A stretch of DNA of 64,000 nt from Oryzias latipes (GCF_002234675.1 NC_019862.2:30448389-30512388), one strand, 5' to 3'. Shown: positions 12,101-22,800, counted from the first letter of the stretch. Numbers and translations are program-made. The notes: generated by a model not told the origin, from the letters alone.

Positions 12101-12148
12101 CCCCCCCACACACACACAGAACCAGAACCAGAGCGTCAGCCTGTACTT
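9140..12148. other. Intergenic, no gene recognised
   Basis: Holds a perfect hairpin at 10004-10044 (listed separately) and AT-rich DNA from 10750. The overlapping ORFs at 9754-10250 run through the hairpin and match nothing. A second GTGTGAATGT repeat occurs near 11755. No splice-flanked exon was found. Confidence 0.45.
10004..10044. repeat. Perfect inverted repeat, 18-bp arms, 5-nt loop
   Basis: The arm CCAGATGGGAGTGGGGTC (10004-10021) is followed by ATCTG and then its exact reverse complement (10027-10044). The local wording (GGGTCATCTGGACCC) resembles the core of the small transposon at 20.2 kb, so it may be part of a decayed repeat rather than an RNA gene. Confidence 0.95.
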
Positions 12149-12164
12149 AATAAAGAGCTTTATT
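12149..12164. terminator. Two-way polyadenylation signal; probable cdc34 3' end
   Basis: AATAAA lies on the plus strand at 12149-12154, and TTTATT (AATAAA on the minus strand) at 12159-12164, nearly palindromic around GAGC. The minus-strand signal would end a cdc34 3' UTR of about 1.75 kb. This is inferred, and closer alternative sites are possible. Confidence 0.4.
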
Positions 12165-12462
12165 CAGATTTAAATAGATTTACAAACCATAAGAAAAAAA
12201 AGGAAATACAAAGAAAAGAACAAATACGTGATAGTCAAAGTATCCACATGTGCATATCAAGGTAGAGCTTGTAAACAGTCCTTTGAAGCCGTTTCTCCTC
12301 AGGACCGGTTCGACTCGGCCGGGAAAGAATTTCTTAGTCGTTTTGTTTTTTCCTGAGGATTTTGGACCTGCTGGGTCTTTCTGCACGGATCAGTGATCTT
12401 GCCGACAGGAACAAGGTAGGACAATCAAACGACCTTCAGAGAGGAGGTCAAACCAACATAAA

Positions 12463-12497
12463 AGCATGTGTGTGTGTGTGTGTGTGTGTGGGGGGGG
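12463..12497. repeat. (TG)n tract followed by a G run
   Basis: Simple repeat of about 12 TG units followed by seven or more G, within the probable cdc34 3' UTR. Confidence 0.9.
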
Positions 12498-12718
12498 CAT
12501 TCAAAGACCAGATGAGTGATGGAGCACGTAGAACGCCAGCCGACGTTCTTCCCAGTCCGTGTGCTCTGTCCGTTTGGTTCTTTGTGAAGCAGCTGAACAA
12601 AAGCAGCAAAGCAGTTCACACCAAAACGCGGAGACGACTAAAGTCAGCTTTGACCTCGCCACAATGCAGCCGCTTTCAAAATAAAACCAAAAAAAACATC
12701 ATTTAATAAGCTTCAACC

Positions 12719-12910
12719 TCAAAGATCTAAAACCACAAAACCGTGGTGGACTTTTGGAAACCACGAGCTCCTTTCAGTCCAAGATTCCCAGGCTGCATTT
12801 CGGCTTTTCTTTCCGATGATCCGTGAACGCAGCAGACGCAAGGTCAGCGTGGCGTTCAGAAGAACGGTGAGGAGAACTCCTCCCAGCCAAAGCAGGGCGC
12901 CCTCCTCCAT
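12719..12910 (-). CDS. Possible small membrane protein ORF (uncertain)
   Basis: A 63-codon frame begins MEEGALLWLGGVLLTVLLNA. It has one hydrophobic stretch at about residues 5-26, followed by a basic run (RLLRSRIIGKKSR) and a soluble tail. That layout would suit a single-pass microprotein. It lies about 1 kb downstream of the cdc34 stop on the same strand, probably within its 3' UTR. I do not recognise a family, and chance is a fair alternative explanation. Confidence 0.2.
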   Translation of the reverse strand: MEEGALLWLGGVLLTVLLNATLTLRLLRSRIIGKKSRNAAWESWTERSSWFPKVHHGFVVLDL

Positions 12911-13913
12911 ACTTCTGAGTCACTCGCTGCGACCGGATCGAGTTCCCCGGTGGAGGTGCCCCAACATCCTCCCGCTCTCAGGTTGCAAAGAAAAGAAAAC
13001 GCTTCTACACGCAGCGGCCAGAAGGGGGCGAGCTCTTCAGGAGAGAACCACAACCACATGATTGATCAGACAAGACTCCTCCTCTTTACCGCCACCTTTA
13101 AAGCGTCTTCGGCGGACACTGACTGCATAGATATTTTAGAACAGTACGCTGATGTCCTGTCGGTATCGGAGCAGGAGTTTCTCGGCGCATCGCGACCGAC
13201 CTGACACGCTTAAAGGATGAAGGCGGCAAACGGGGGGACGCGTGGTCCCTCCCTCCACCTGCCGACAGGTGCTGCTGCTGCCTGAACGTCGCCCTCTGCC
13301 ACCTCGGCGGACCAAACCTCTCCGATCCGGTGGACCGCTTCAGAAAACATAAAATAAAGGAAGGCACAAAGGAGTGAGAGCAGCGCCGTGAGAACAGTTG
13401 GTGCTGAGCAGCGTAAGCCCTGCAGCTTTAAAGGTCAGAGGTGTGACATCACGCGTAGCGATGGCGATGACGGAGCATCCGAAGGAAATTCAATTTCAAC
13501 TTTGCAACCCTCTGGCGTGGTTTCACAGCGATCTGAGATGTTACATTCCTGACTGCTGAGCACGTTCAGGAGTGACCGCTGCTCCGCCCGGGACATGTAG
13601 ACGGGGGCGGTGGGGGGGTAGAAGATCCAACTATGGGGTAACAGTGCAGATGAGAACAGGAACAGAAGGAAAGCTCAAACTTCAGCTCGTCCTGCTGTCT
13701 GGAACCTCTACAAAGACGAAACAAACGAAGGAACACGTGGAAACTAAAGCCCTTCCTCCTTTCAGTGCCTCAGACTGGGGGGGGCGTGCTCAGCGAGGAC
13801 TCAAGAAGAAGGGGGCGGGGTTAGAGTTCAGTCCAAAAGAGTGTAGGGAGCCTTGGTAACAAAAACCGGTTAGGGATCGTGGGGGGGGGGGCCGACCGCT
13901 CAGGAAAGGTCGG
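12911..13913 (-). other. cdc34: Probable cdc34 3' UTR
   Basis: Sequence directly after the cdc34 stop (13914-13916). It contains a G11 run at 13881-13891 (C11 in the transcript) only about 20 bases past the stop. No independent exon was recognised in it. Confidence 0.5.
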
Positions 13914-14136
13914 TCAGGAGTCCTCAGTGCCGGAGTCGTCCTCGTCGTAGCAGAAGTCCTCGTTCTCGTCCTCGTCGTCCTCCTCCAGCTCCTCGTCGTC
14001 GTAGTAGTCGTCGTATAAAAGGTTGGATCCGTCGTCCGTGGTGGTGACCCGGGTGCGGACGCAGTACTCGTCCAGGGTCACGGGGACTTTGACGCCGTCC
14101 CGCTCCGCCTCGGCTTTGGTGGCCTGAACCTGTTTC
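13914..14136 (-). CDS. cdc34: cdc34 coding exon 5 and stop
   Basis: Codes [18 protein letters not shown] and the acidic tail, ending DDSGTEDS and TGA at 13914-13916. The acceptor is TGACAG. Confidence 0.95.
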
Positions 14137-17100
14137 CTGTCACGCAAACACACAAAAAGAGAGAGACGTTTGTGTCGCCGCCCGCGAGAATGTCGGACGC
14201 CACGTCTAAGCAGGTGGTCAGGTGACTCGTGCGCACGAACTGATTGCAATAACAATCCGATTTTAAACCGTTAATCTGGACAATTTGGAAATAAAGTTGA
14301 AATTTAGCTTCTCTGAATTTCAAAATATTTAATTTCACAAATCGACTTCTCAAAGCCAAATAAGAACCACATAAATGTTAAAAAAAAGATTAAATAAAAC
14401 AGCAAGAAGCCTTGGATGGTCCACAGACGCCAACCGCCCGTTCCTGTTGTGTGTTATATCGTTTCTTCCAGCTTGACCCAGCGATTCTAGGATTCAATTT
14501 TCCCGAATGTTTGAGCCACAGGGAGACGCCCCTTCTGTGAGCTCGCCACACTAACGCCGTTCAAAATCCTTTTGTTTTTTAATCAAGTTTCCCAATGATT
14601 ATTATGATTATTATAGGAAGGGATAAATAGAAAAATAATCCCTAGGATGACATTTAATCTGCGGTTTTTGGAAAATTCAAGTTGGTGGCCCCTTCCCAAA
14701 GCACCAAACTTTGGTGGTGATTGTATGTAGTCAAATTTCACACTTTGCTGTAGGTCCATCCCATAATAGCTTTCAAAGTGCATTTGGATATCCCTGACGT
14801 GTGGGGTTTGCTTTTGTCAGTGGATTTTGAAAAAAAAAGTACATTTTCAGCCCCACCTAATTTTTTTTAATGTTTTCGCACGCAGTGATGTCATCACTAG
14901 AGGGGAAGACGGACAGTGAAAAGATTCTGGTCTGAAACCTTTACTCTTTTACGGTTAGTGATTTAATTTTAAGGCGCCAACAACTTCATGCCTGAAGACT
15001 TTCTTACAGCTTTTCTGCAGAAACATCCTCTGGACCACGACACACACAGATGAACGCTCTCGTGTTGAGCATCGCCCCCCCCCCCCCCCCTGGTTGGTAC
15101 CTGATTATCTCGATGTACTCTCTGTCCTTGCCCTTGCTGTCCCTCCACTTGCGGTACATGACGGACGCGTCCACGTTGGCCGGAGAAAAGGTATTGGGCT
15201 CGTTCAGGAGGGAGATGACGCTCAGCAGGATCGTCCTGGTGGGGGGGGGGGGGGGGGGAGAAGAACCGACAGAGGAGGGAAAATGACAAGGACGAAAAAA
15301 CAAAAACACACTGAAGAAGAGGATAAAAGACACAAAGATGGAGGTAAGAAAGGAGACAAAAGGGAAGAAGAGATAGTGGGGGCGGGGTGTCTCCCACACA
15401 AAAAGGGAGTCCAAGTCTCTTTGTATCACGTCAACATTGGATTTTACCCCTGGAGGCTCGTCATTAGAGACGACACCCCCCAACACCGGCGCACATTATC
15501 TAAACCAATTTACTGGGGCTTACCGGGGGATTCACAGCTAAACAAAGAATGTGCTGAAAACGACGGGAAGCTTGGTTTTCATAAAATAAAAAACCATTTA
15601 TTAAAAGGACAGAGGGAATCTGTTCCTTTATTTGGGTTTTTAATTAATGCAGTTATATTTTAAGATCATCAATTCTATTTTCTCAATTTAAATTCAAAAT
15701 TTATCTATAAAGCACTTTCCCTACAGCAGCAACACAAAGTGCTTCAAAACAAGTACAAATCAAATGATTAAAAACTCTTCACAGATGTTTACTGACACAT
15801 GAATAAAACTGAAATTGTAAATAAAATAAATGCATTGATGCAGTGTTTTTAAATTTATTTCAAATAAAGCACTTTTCTGCTTCGGGTAGCTGGGTTTCAT
15901 TTTTTAAACCTGATTTCCTGCTAAAATTGAACAAGCAGATGCTGCATGAATGAACAGAAAGTTCCAGTCTTTTCAATCCCACAATCATCTGGGTTATTAT
16001 AGGAATGTTGGTGAAGCTGATCTTTCATGTGCCTTGAAAACGGATCCCTGGTCGACGAAGGTTTGCTCAGATTTTCCACGCTCTGCTCCTCACCTGACGT
16101 TCTGCGTGGGGTTCCACCTCTCTGAGGGCAGTTCTCCGCTCTGCGGGTCGTCCACGGGCGGATGCAGGATGGAGATGCACACGTCTCCGTTCTGAGAGTA
16201 CGAAATGGTCACAGCGCTCAGAGACGACGGCTGGACAAATGCAGACACGCAGATCCGTGTAACACGCTAACTTCGTGGTTACCTCGTAGATGTTGGGGTG
16301 CCACATTTTGGTGAGGAAGCGGAAAGCAGGAGGGGAGTAAGGATAGTCGACGGGAAATTTGATCCGAGCCTGAAAGAGAAAGAGGACGAATGCTGAACAC
16401 CAGGTAGGACGTTTGTTTACATCCGAAGCACTTCCTGTTGGGTTTGTTTGGATTGTCGTGGATTTGATGGTGGTTTTTTTTGGTGTGGATTAAGGGATGA
16501 TGCCCAACAAGGTCTCCATCATCAGAGATTAAAGCCACTGTTGAGGCGTGAGCGCTTGCTTTTGAGAAAAACATCCATTCATTAGTGATGGACACCTCTA
16601 GGGGCATTATCCTGATTTTCCCTTGAAGACAGAATATTTATCAATTATTAGTACTCTAAACTTGTTATTTTATTTAAATAGCAACAATATAGAAAAATCC
16701 AGCATTTGACTGGAACTACTTTTTTAGGTGTCAATCACCGCTCACTTAATGAACACCCTGCAGCCAATCGGAATCCAGTATTGGCTCAGACCATGGTATT
16801 CTTGGTCATAAAACGCAAAGACAACCCAGACGTCTCAGCAGCAGACAGGCCACACGCTGAACGCTTGTTGTTCTAGTTTAGCAGCAGCTGCCGAATGAAT
16901 CTCTACCATAATGCTGATCGGCTCTAATAGCGATAAAAAAATAGGCTATAAATAGCGGCTGTGAAGTCAGGACGAACCTTTCCGAGGACACCGCAGCCGG
17001 GGAAATGTAATATGTGTGGAGGATGGGAGAGCTCGGGCTAAAAAGAGCTGGTGGTATGGAGACACCAGTCAAAACATTATTCTAACGGCGCACAGACCGA

Positions 17101-20100
17101 CTTCCTCCACCCTCTCTACCGCAACGATCGGCGTAGAAGAGCACAGGCTGATGACACGGAGACCAGCTGATCCCTTAGAAGACCAGGATTTCAGCACATG
17201 TGAGAACAGCAGCTGATCTTTGTTGTGGAGAAGCATCTGCATGAGAATAAAAAGTTGAAGGAGGAGGGATCCGTAAAGAACATATTCTTCCAGAACCGTT
17301 GACCCCAGTTTTAACTTCAACATTTAAAGAAGCTTTGAAAGACAGACAGTAGGGGTGTCCTAAAGTAGGGATGTCCTAAAGTAGTGATGTCCTAATATCT
17401 TCCGTCTTGAAACGCTCCACCACTTGGATGAGTGGTTTCAAGAAGAAAAAAAGTCTGTATGTGTCATGCTAAAAAATAAAAGATTAAAGAAGATCAATCT
17501 CTATAATCATCAGAGGAGCAAGTTGAGGTGGCCCGGGCATTTGGCCCGGATGCCTCCCTGGGGAGGTGTTCCGGGCTTGTCCCACTGGGCAGGGGCCCCG
17601 GGGAAGACCCAGTATACGCTGGAGAGACTACGTCTCTCAGCTGGCCCGGGAATGCCTCAGGGCCCCCCCCAGAGGAACTGGAGGAAGTGGTGGGGAGAGG
17701 GAAGTCTGGGCATCTCTTCTTAGACTGCTGCCCCCACGACCCAGTCCTGGTTGAGCCCTGTGTCTGGCCCCTGGTGTTCACACTGGACCAGCAGGGAGGG
17801 GTTCTTCTTCTTTTTCTATTGCTAACTGGAGCATTTATGCCAACGAAGACCTGATCCCACATCCGCCGAAGAGGTTGAAGAGATCTCATCATCCTCATCT
17901 GTGAATCTGATTATATGAATTTACACTAGTTTTGACGTCTTCTACTTCATCCGCCTCTTCTTTGCAATAATGCAAGATGTAAGGCGCACGCTGCCGCCAC
18001 CACGGCGGCGACGACCCGGACCTCAGGGCTCGTTCTAAAGAACCACTCTGATCATCTTTCAATCACTTTTCAAGGTGTTCCCAGTGGTCTTTCATTAGGG
18101 TTGTCGCTTTTAGCCAAAATCTAAAAGCCATAGATGAACTGATATGATGAGAACGTGGTTTTTCTAAGCACATTACGGCCTTGGAGGGACACTCCACCCC
18201 AAACTCTCAGTGCGTCCAGACTCGCCCCCTTGATATTCTTCCTCCACCCCACTGTGGGGCTGGCTAAATCAGGGCCTGATTGAAACCAACATAAATGGAG
18301 AGCGCTTAAACTCATCAAGCTCCTTAAAACATGTTAGATTGTCGTATTTGTCTGCAAACTCCTTAAAGGTCCCACTCCCATCATTTTTCTGATCTATTTT
18401 CAAAGCCTGATAATCCAAAAACCGTGTCGTTTTCTAGGACAGTTTCTGCAGAGCGGCAGGAGTTTATTAGAAATTCCCCTCCGAGTTGTGGGCCACTGCA
18501 TAGGATGCAGTTCCTCTAAAAAAAGGCAGGGAAATCTAGTTTTGATTTAGTTTTAATACAGATCAAAATTGTAAAACAATATACCGTGTTTGTGTTCCTG
18601 TTCTTCAAACATGTCCATTGCATTAAACTGTACCAGACATCCAGTTCCAGTGATACGGAATATAAAGCGCACCAGATTATATTCGTCATTTCTGACCATT
18701 GATTCTGCAAATCAATATTCTCACTCTGAACGTGTGAGCCGCACGCATGAGGACAGCCAGGTGAAACCAAAATGCCTTTCGGATAACACAGAACACCAGT
18801 TCAGCTTCCTCATTCCTTGAAAATCTTTCTTGGACGGTGACCTAAAAAAATTCCTTCCACACAGAATAGGACTGAGAGGGAACACGCCCGCCCTGCGCAC
18901 GACGACAGCGAGACGAAACAAACCAGGTCAGAGAAAAGGCCCTGAAAAGGAACGAGCCATCCTGTTCTGCTCCTGACATGACTCTGGTCACACAGGTCCA
19001 ACCAGCGGCTTTCCTGAAGAACCTTGGGAGAATTCCTGGGCTTACGTCACGGACGAGCAAAGCACGCACACCAGAGATGATAAAACGAGCCTCCCGCCTC
19101 CAGCTATCAGCTCCACGAGCCGGACCAGCAGAAGACCAAAGAGTGAGGCTGAGTGTCACAGTGATTAGAACGCCGTCACGCCAAGGTTTCACACAGACGG
19201 CGCCGAGAGCCGTGTTCCTGGGGTGTGACGCCACGCCGGCCCAGGCAGGAGAAGAAAGGCAGCCCTGCCTGGGCCGGCGTGAGCACAGACGAGGAAGGGC
19301 TCTTGACTTTCCTGTTTCTGCATGGGGCTTTTTCTTCTTTCCCTTGACTCTTGTTTCTGTTCCACAGCTAGAGGGGAGTAACATGCCCCCCCCCCCAGCT
19401 AAACCGAGCCCTGTTCAGCTCTTTCCGTCTCAACACCACCATCACTGCAGGCTAGCACTGAAAGGAAGCCACACAAGTGCTCAACAGAAAAGAGCATCTG
19501 TTGACTGGATGTCAAAAGCTAAAAAGCGCCGGGAGTGCCGAGTCCCAAACTAAAAGACTGCAAGTCCCTGCAAGTCCTAAGCTGAGAGAAACCTCATCTG
19601 TCCAGAGGAGATTACTCCATTTAGTTGACGTATAGCCTCTGTTAAAGCACATCTACTTGTGCTCCTTCCTTTAAAAAAAAAAATCATTTTTCTCAGAGAG
19701 AATCGACGTTCATCTAAAAAAAAAATTAAAAAAAAATGTGGAACGCAAAATGCTGCCTCCTTTCTCTGAAAGAAACTCATAATCCACCCTTAACACATCA
19801 ACTGAGCCGCTTTACTGGGCCTGAAGAAGCAACATTCATGACGTGTTCAACTGGAGTTCAGGGTTCTGCACAGGAAAGCTGTAGATCAGGAGACAGCAAG
19901 GATGTGGTCCATTCTGGCCTTTTATTCTGTTCATTCTGAACAAGAACCTTACAAACTGATAAATAAATACTGAATTAAAAGCAAAAACACCCCAAAAAGC
20001 TACAACTAAATTTTTAGGACAAAATAATGGCTTTATCCCAAAATTTGATTGAAACTAGGCCTGCACAATATACCGCAAATTTATCGTTATCGCGACATCA

Positions 20101-22480
20101 AGCTGTGCAATACGCATACCGCAAAAGACGGCGAAAATCGCAATAAATGGTTACCTTGACCCTTGTGCTATCCTAGGCACTTTGCCATTGGGAGTTGGGT
20201 CATCTAGACCCACTAGACAGTGCTCTGAACCTTTTTTCTTCAATGATTTGTGATCTTCACTGATGTCCATGGATTACATGAAATCTTTCCACCTTTATCC
20301 ACCTTTGTCATGGTAGGGAGAACACGTCACTGTAAGGGGGGGGGGGGGGGGTCATCTAAGATAGCACAAGGGTTAAATGTGCTAAAACAATCTCATGGCA
20401 GCTTGAAATATTGAATAAATGAAATAAATCCCTTTATGCATTTAACCAATCGGAAGGACCCGTTTACGTTGTTGATCAATCAGATGAGCCCTTTTATGTT
20501 TGATGTTTGCCTCCTATGTCGACGAGGGTCATTTGGAGTATAATTTTTATACTGTTGCATTGAAATGGAAATTATGTTTTTGGTTGGTTTGATATTTGTT
20601 TATATACCGCAAATTATATTGTTATCGCAATATTAATCACCAATATCGCATATCGCGAGTTTTCCTCATATCGTGCAGCCCTAATTGAAACGTGACATTT
20701 TTGGGGTCGTTCCTGGACCTAACATTAAAAAACCTACCAGACCGTGTCCAGGTGATGTACAGTCAGCTAACTGCGATTCATAGGTCTCATGAAATATATT
20801 TTTCTCCCTTAATCATTCAAACGTCTTCAGACGGCAGCATCTGCCAAGTTTCCTGCACGTTTCCACGGCCGTTGGGCTAACCCGGCTGAAGCAGTTTCCC
20901 CAGCTTTCCGTTCAAACGGGTTGGATGGAAACCACGTCACAAGCACGCTGTGATGTGCATTCCTGCCCCAACAAAGGAATCTGACACGCTGACGCACTGA
21001 ACAGCATCCACAGAGGCTGAACCGGGGCCCAAACGGGCCTGTTCTGCCTGTGAGGCTTCAAAGGCAAACGAAGCATCGCCGCCTATGCCGTACATGAGAA
21101 AATCTAAAAGTTAAAGACGCATTGTGACAATAAAAGACGAACAGAAATAAGTGGCCATTAAGTTTATGGAACAGGAAGCTATCCTAGACTTTACTGACAT
21201 TCAGATCTTATGAAGTATTTGATAAGATAAAAAATAACAATCTTCTTGTGGAGGCAGTAACTTGAAATATTTATGGGATTACCAGATTTGGGTCAATAAC
21301 ACTGGCCTGTGTCCATCAAAGTGACTCAAATCACACAACTCTTCATCGTGTTATGCAACATTTAGAGCTGATGCTCAGAGTCTCAACTAACTGGAACAAA
21401 CAGTATACAGTCACCCATGGCAACAAATGCAAAGGTATTGTGTCTCACAGTGGAGGTGTGCAGCTTCGAAAGTGAGTCAGACGCCGTAGTTTCTGGGATT
21501 AAAAAGCAAAAACGCCGAGGCGTTCACAGGCAGAGGCTTGTTTAAATCACCAAAAGATGTTAAGAATCAGGTCAGTGGCAAACTAAAGTGAAAATAGTGG
21601 CTCTTTTTGTATGAATTATGACTGTTAAAACAGGAACTGTTCCTGTGAAACAAACACTTCTGTACCCTCAGGGAGGAAGTGAACTAAAAAAAAAAAAACC
21701 TAAATAGCTCAAAATTAGTCAGAAAACAAACAAACAAATACCTTTCAAAGCAATTCTGCTGTGCGTTAGTGAAGATTTAAGAATTTATAGTTTTTGGATT
21801 TTCAATTTTAAAGTACATAACCTGATTTATTTAGCTGGTTGATGTTATTTGTTTTTCTTCAGGAAGCTTCATTTTAACCTTTAAAACACATTTTTATTCA
21901 AACTCAGCTTAAGCCCAGTGATAATAACAAGCTCTGTATTGTTTATGTCAAAAATTAAAATAATAAGAAGCAGGTAATGAGATCAAAGCTTTATCTTTTA
22001 ACATTAATAGATCAAATATAAACCCCCGAAAACAAGCTTCTGCTGTTTAGATAGATGAGTTTAAATAAAGTTTTAATGTTAAAAAAAACTTTATTTAAAT
22101 AAAGAGTTCATCTCAACGAGGTCAAAAAGGGGAACCACCACCGATTATCCGGATTTTTATTAACCTTTAGTTGTTTATGAGGAAAAGAGATGAACAGAAG
22201 ATTTAAAGTTTAAGCGCGAGGCTGCTTAAATGTTGACCAAATTAACCAGCGGAAGAACAAAAGATGCACTGCTAGCTAACATTAGCAAGCTTGTTACCTT
22301 AAAATAACCGCCCTCGTAGTGCGTGTTTGGGGGTCCAAATATCGCCACTTCCCAGTTGTACAAGTCCGACTCGTCCACCAAAGTTATCTTGAATCCTTCC
22401 ACCGGCTCCTCTTGGAGATTTTTCATCTCCAGCATGAGTGCTTTTTGAGAGCTGGCTACATTTTGTCCATGCTGAGCCAT
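13914..22480 (-). CDS. cdc34: Ubiquitin-conjugating enzyme E2 R1 (Cdc34)
   Basis: A 241-aa E2 enzyme that charges ubiquitin on Cys95 and builds Lys48 chains with SCF/cullin-RING ligases, in nucleus and cytoplasm. Coding exons in transcript order are 22298-22480, 16283-16369, 16094-16191, 15101-15235 and 13914-14136; all junctions are GT-AG and in frame. The UBC fold is at about residues 12-180, with [15 protein letters not shown] around the catalytic Cys. The acidic insertion [17 protein letters not shown] marks the Cdc34/Ube2r class. The C-terminus is a very acidic tail ([20 protein letters not shown]) that binds cullin. The start MAQHGQ resembles UBE2R2, but PPAFRFL, VMYRKW and KDREY fit Cdc34, as does the C2CD4C/AP3D1 neighbourhood. 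I cannot say which teleost paralogue (a or b) it is. Confidence 0.95.
15075..15258. repeat. C16 and G18 homopolymers flanking cdc34 exon 4
   Basis: C16 lies at 15075-15090 and G18 at 15241-15258 on the plus strand. They are complementary, so in the pre-mRNA (minus strand) C18 precedes and G16 follows the 135-base exon. Run lengths may be affected by sequencing error. Confidence 0.9.
15101..15235 (-). CDS. cdc34: cdc34 coding exon 4
   Basis: Codes [20 protein letters not shown] through KDREYIEII. Its acceptor tract is a pure C18 run (G18 on the plus strand, 15241-15258). A G16 run (C16 on the plus strand, 15075-15090) starts ten bases into the next intron. The donor GTACCA is weak. Confidence 0.95.
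15668..15775. repeat. SINE-like fish repeat fragment
   Basis: ATTTATCTATAAAGCAC followed by CAACACAAAGTGCTTCA resembles the common teleost repeat ending in a TTTATATAGCGC / AAAGTGCTTTACA pair. It is short and decayed, and lies in cdc34 intron 3. Confidence 0.45.
16094..16191 (-). CDS. cdc34: cdc34 coding exon 3 (active site)
   Basis: Codes NGDVCISIL with the catalytic cysteine and the acidic loop through NPTQNV. It ends after two bases of the following Arg codon, with donor GTGAGG. Confidence 0.95.
16283..16369 (-). CDS. cdc34: cdc34 coding exon 2
   Basis: Codes 29 residues, from [11 protein letters not shown] to the HPN motif of the E2 fold (KMWHPNIYE). The exon is in phase 0 at both ends. 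The upstream intron is about 5.9 kb and the downstream one only 91 bases. Confidence 0.95.
17510..17765 (+). mobile_element. LINE 3'-end fragment in cdc34 intron 1
   Basis: Frames across this stretch read a LINE C-terminus of a kind common in fish: [31 protein letters not shown], then the LLRLLPPRP end. Frameshifts break it, and the reverse transcriptase is absent. It inserted opposite to the host gene. The clade was not determined. Confidence 0.75.
18034..18140 (-). repeat. Dispersed TIR repeat, family A, truncated copy 3b
   Basis: CTAAAGAACCACTCTGATCA, followed by TTTTCAAGGTGTTCCCAGTGGTC, matches the right end of family A in reverse. Only about 100 bases remain, in cdc34 intron 1. Confidence 0.65.
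18284..18500 (-). repeat. Family A copy 3 plus shared flanking segment
   Basis: The stretch 18284-18362 is the reverse complement of 9051-9139. It is followed by TTAAAGGTCCCACTCCCATC, the end of a reversed family A repeat that breaks off near 18500 before its other terminus. Confidence 0.75.
19224..19287. repeat. GC-rich hairpin, perfect 18-bp arms
   Basis: The arm CACGCCGGCCCAGGCAGG (19232-19249) pairs exactly with 19264-19281 across a 14-nt loop. A further 4 bp (19224-19227 with 19284-19287) extend the stem beyond a small internal loop. It lies in cdc34 intron 1. It could be a structured RNA or a transposon relic; no match is known to me. Confidence 0.9.
20056..20683. mobile_element. hAT-type element with 8-bp target duplication
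   Basis: The left end TAGGCCTGCACAATATA and the right end (TATCGTGCAGCCCTA) form inverted repeats. ATTGAAAC occurs immediately outside each end (20048-20055 and 20684-20691), an exact 8-bp target-site duplication as expected for hAT. It is non-autonomous, sits in cdc34 intron 1, and carries another small element inside it. Confidence 0.85.
20159..20373. mobile_element. Small TIR element nested inside the hAT element
   Basis: Ends are ACCCTTGTGCTATCCTAG and, in reverse, AACCCTTGTGCTATCTTAG, about 215 bases apart. It carries a G16 run at 20336-20351 near its right end. It splits the hAT element, so it inserted later. Confidence 0.8.
20692..22297 (-). other. 5' part of cdc34 intron 1, no feature recognised
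   Basis: AT-rich intronic DNA leading to the exon 1 donor. I saw no exon, hairpin or transposon ends. The short ORF at 20692-20880 matches nothing. Confidence 0.5.
22298..22480 (-). CDS. cdc34: cdc34 coding exon 1
   Basis: Codes residues 1-61, ending EGGYFK, with donor GTAACA. The start is the MAQ methionine at 22480. An upstream in-frame ATG at 22489 would add MWS, but the MAQ start matches the family. Confidence 0.93.
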
Positions 22481-22800
22481 ACTCCACAACGTTTAGTATT
22501 ATGTGACGGCGATCCAATACAGCTGTGACTGCGAAGGACAAAGCTAGGTCGGTAAATATCAGCTACTCGTTGAAAAAAAAACATGAAGTCCCTCGCTTAA
22601 GAACGCACTGGAGGTCGTTTCCGCGGGTTCGCCCTGAAAACGGGACCTCGGGTCGCATCGACTGGACTTTATTTGGGCAGCGCTGGTCCGAACAATCACG
22701 TAGAACACAGTTTGTGCCGATCATCGAAACCTCCCGAGTTCCTGTCAGAGGCAGGAGTCTGAGCCTCACTTCTGGTTTCAAACTTTCAAAATACAACTCG
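22481..22800 (-). promoter_or_regulatory. cdc34: cdc34 5' UTR and promoter side
   Basis: Sequence immediately upstream of the cdc34 ATG, with moderate GC content between 22600 and 22760. No TATA box was seen at a convincing distance. The transcription start is not determinable from sequence alone. Confidence 0.4.

Noticed and set aside
18842-19553. Overlapping long frames on both strands (180 and 191 codons) in cdc34 intron 1
   Set aside because: They overlap on opposite strands, contain the perfect hairpin, and resemble no known protein. The openness fits base composition.
22481-22489. Upstream in-frame ATG giving MWS before MAQHGQ in cdc34
   Set aside because: The family start is MAQ (or MAR). 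The extra three codons are most simply 5' UTR.
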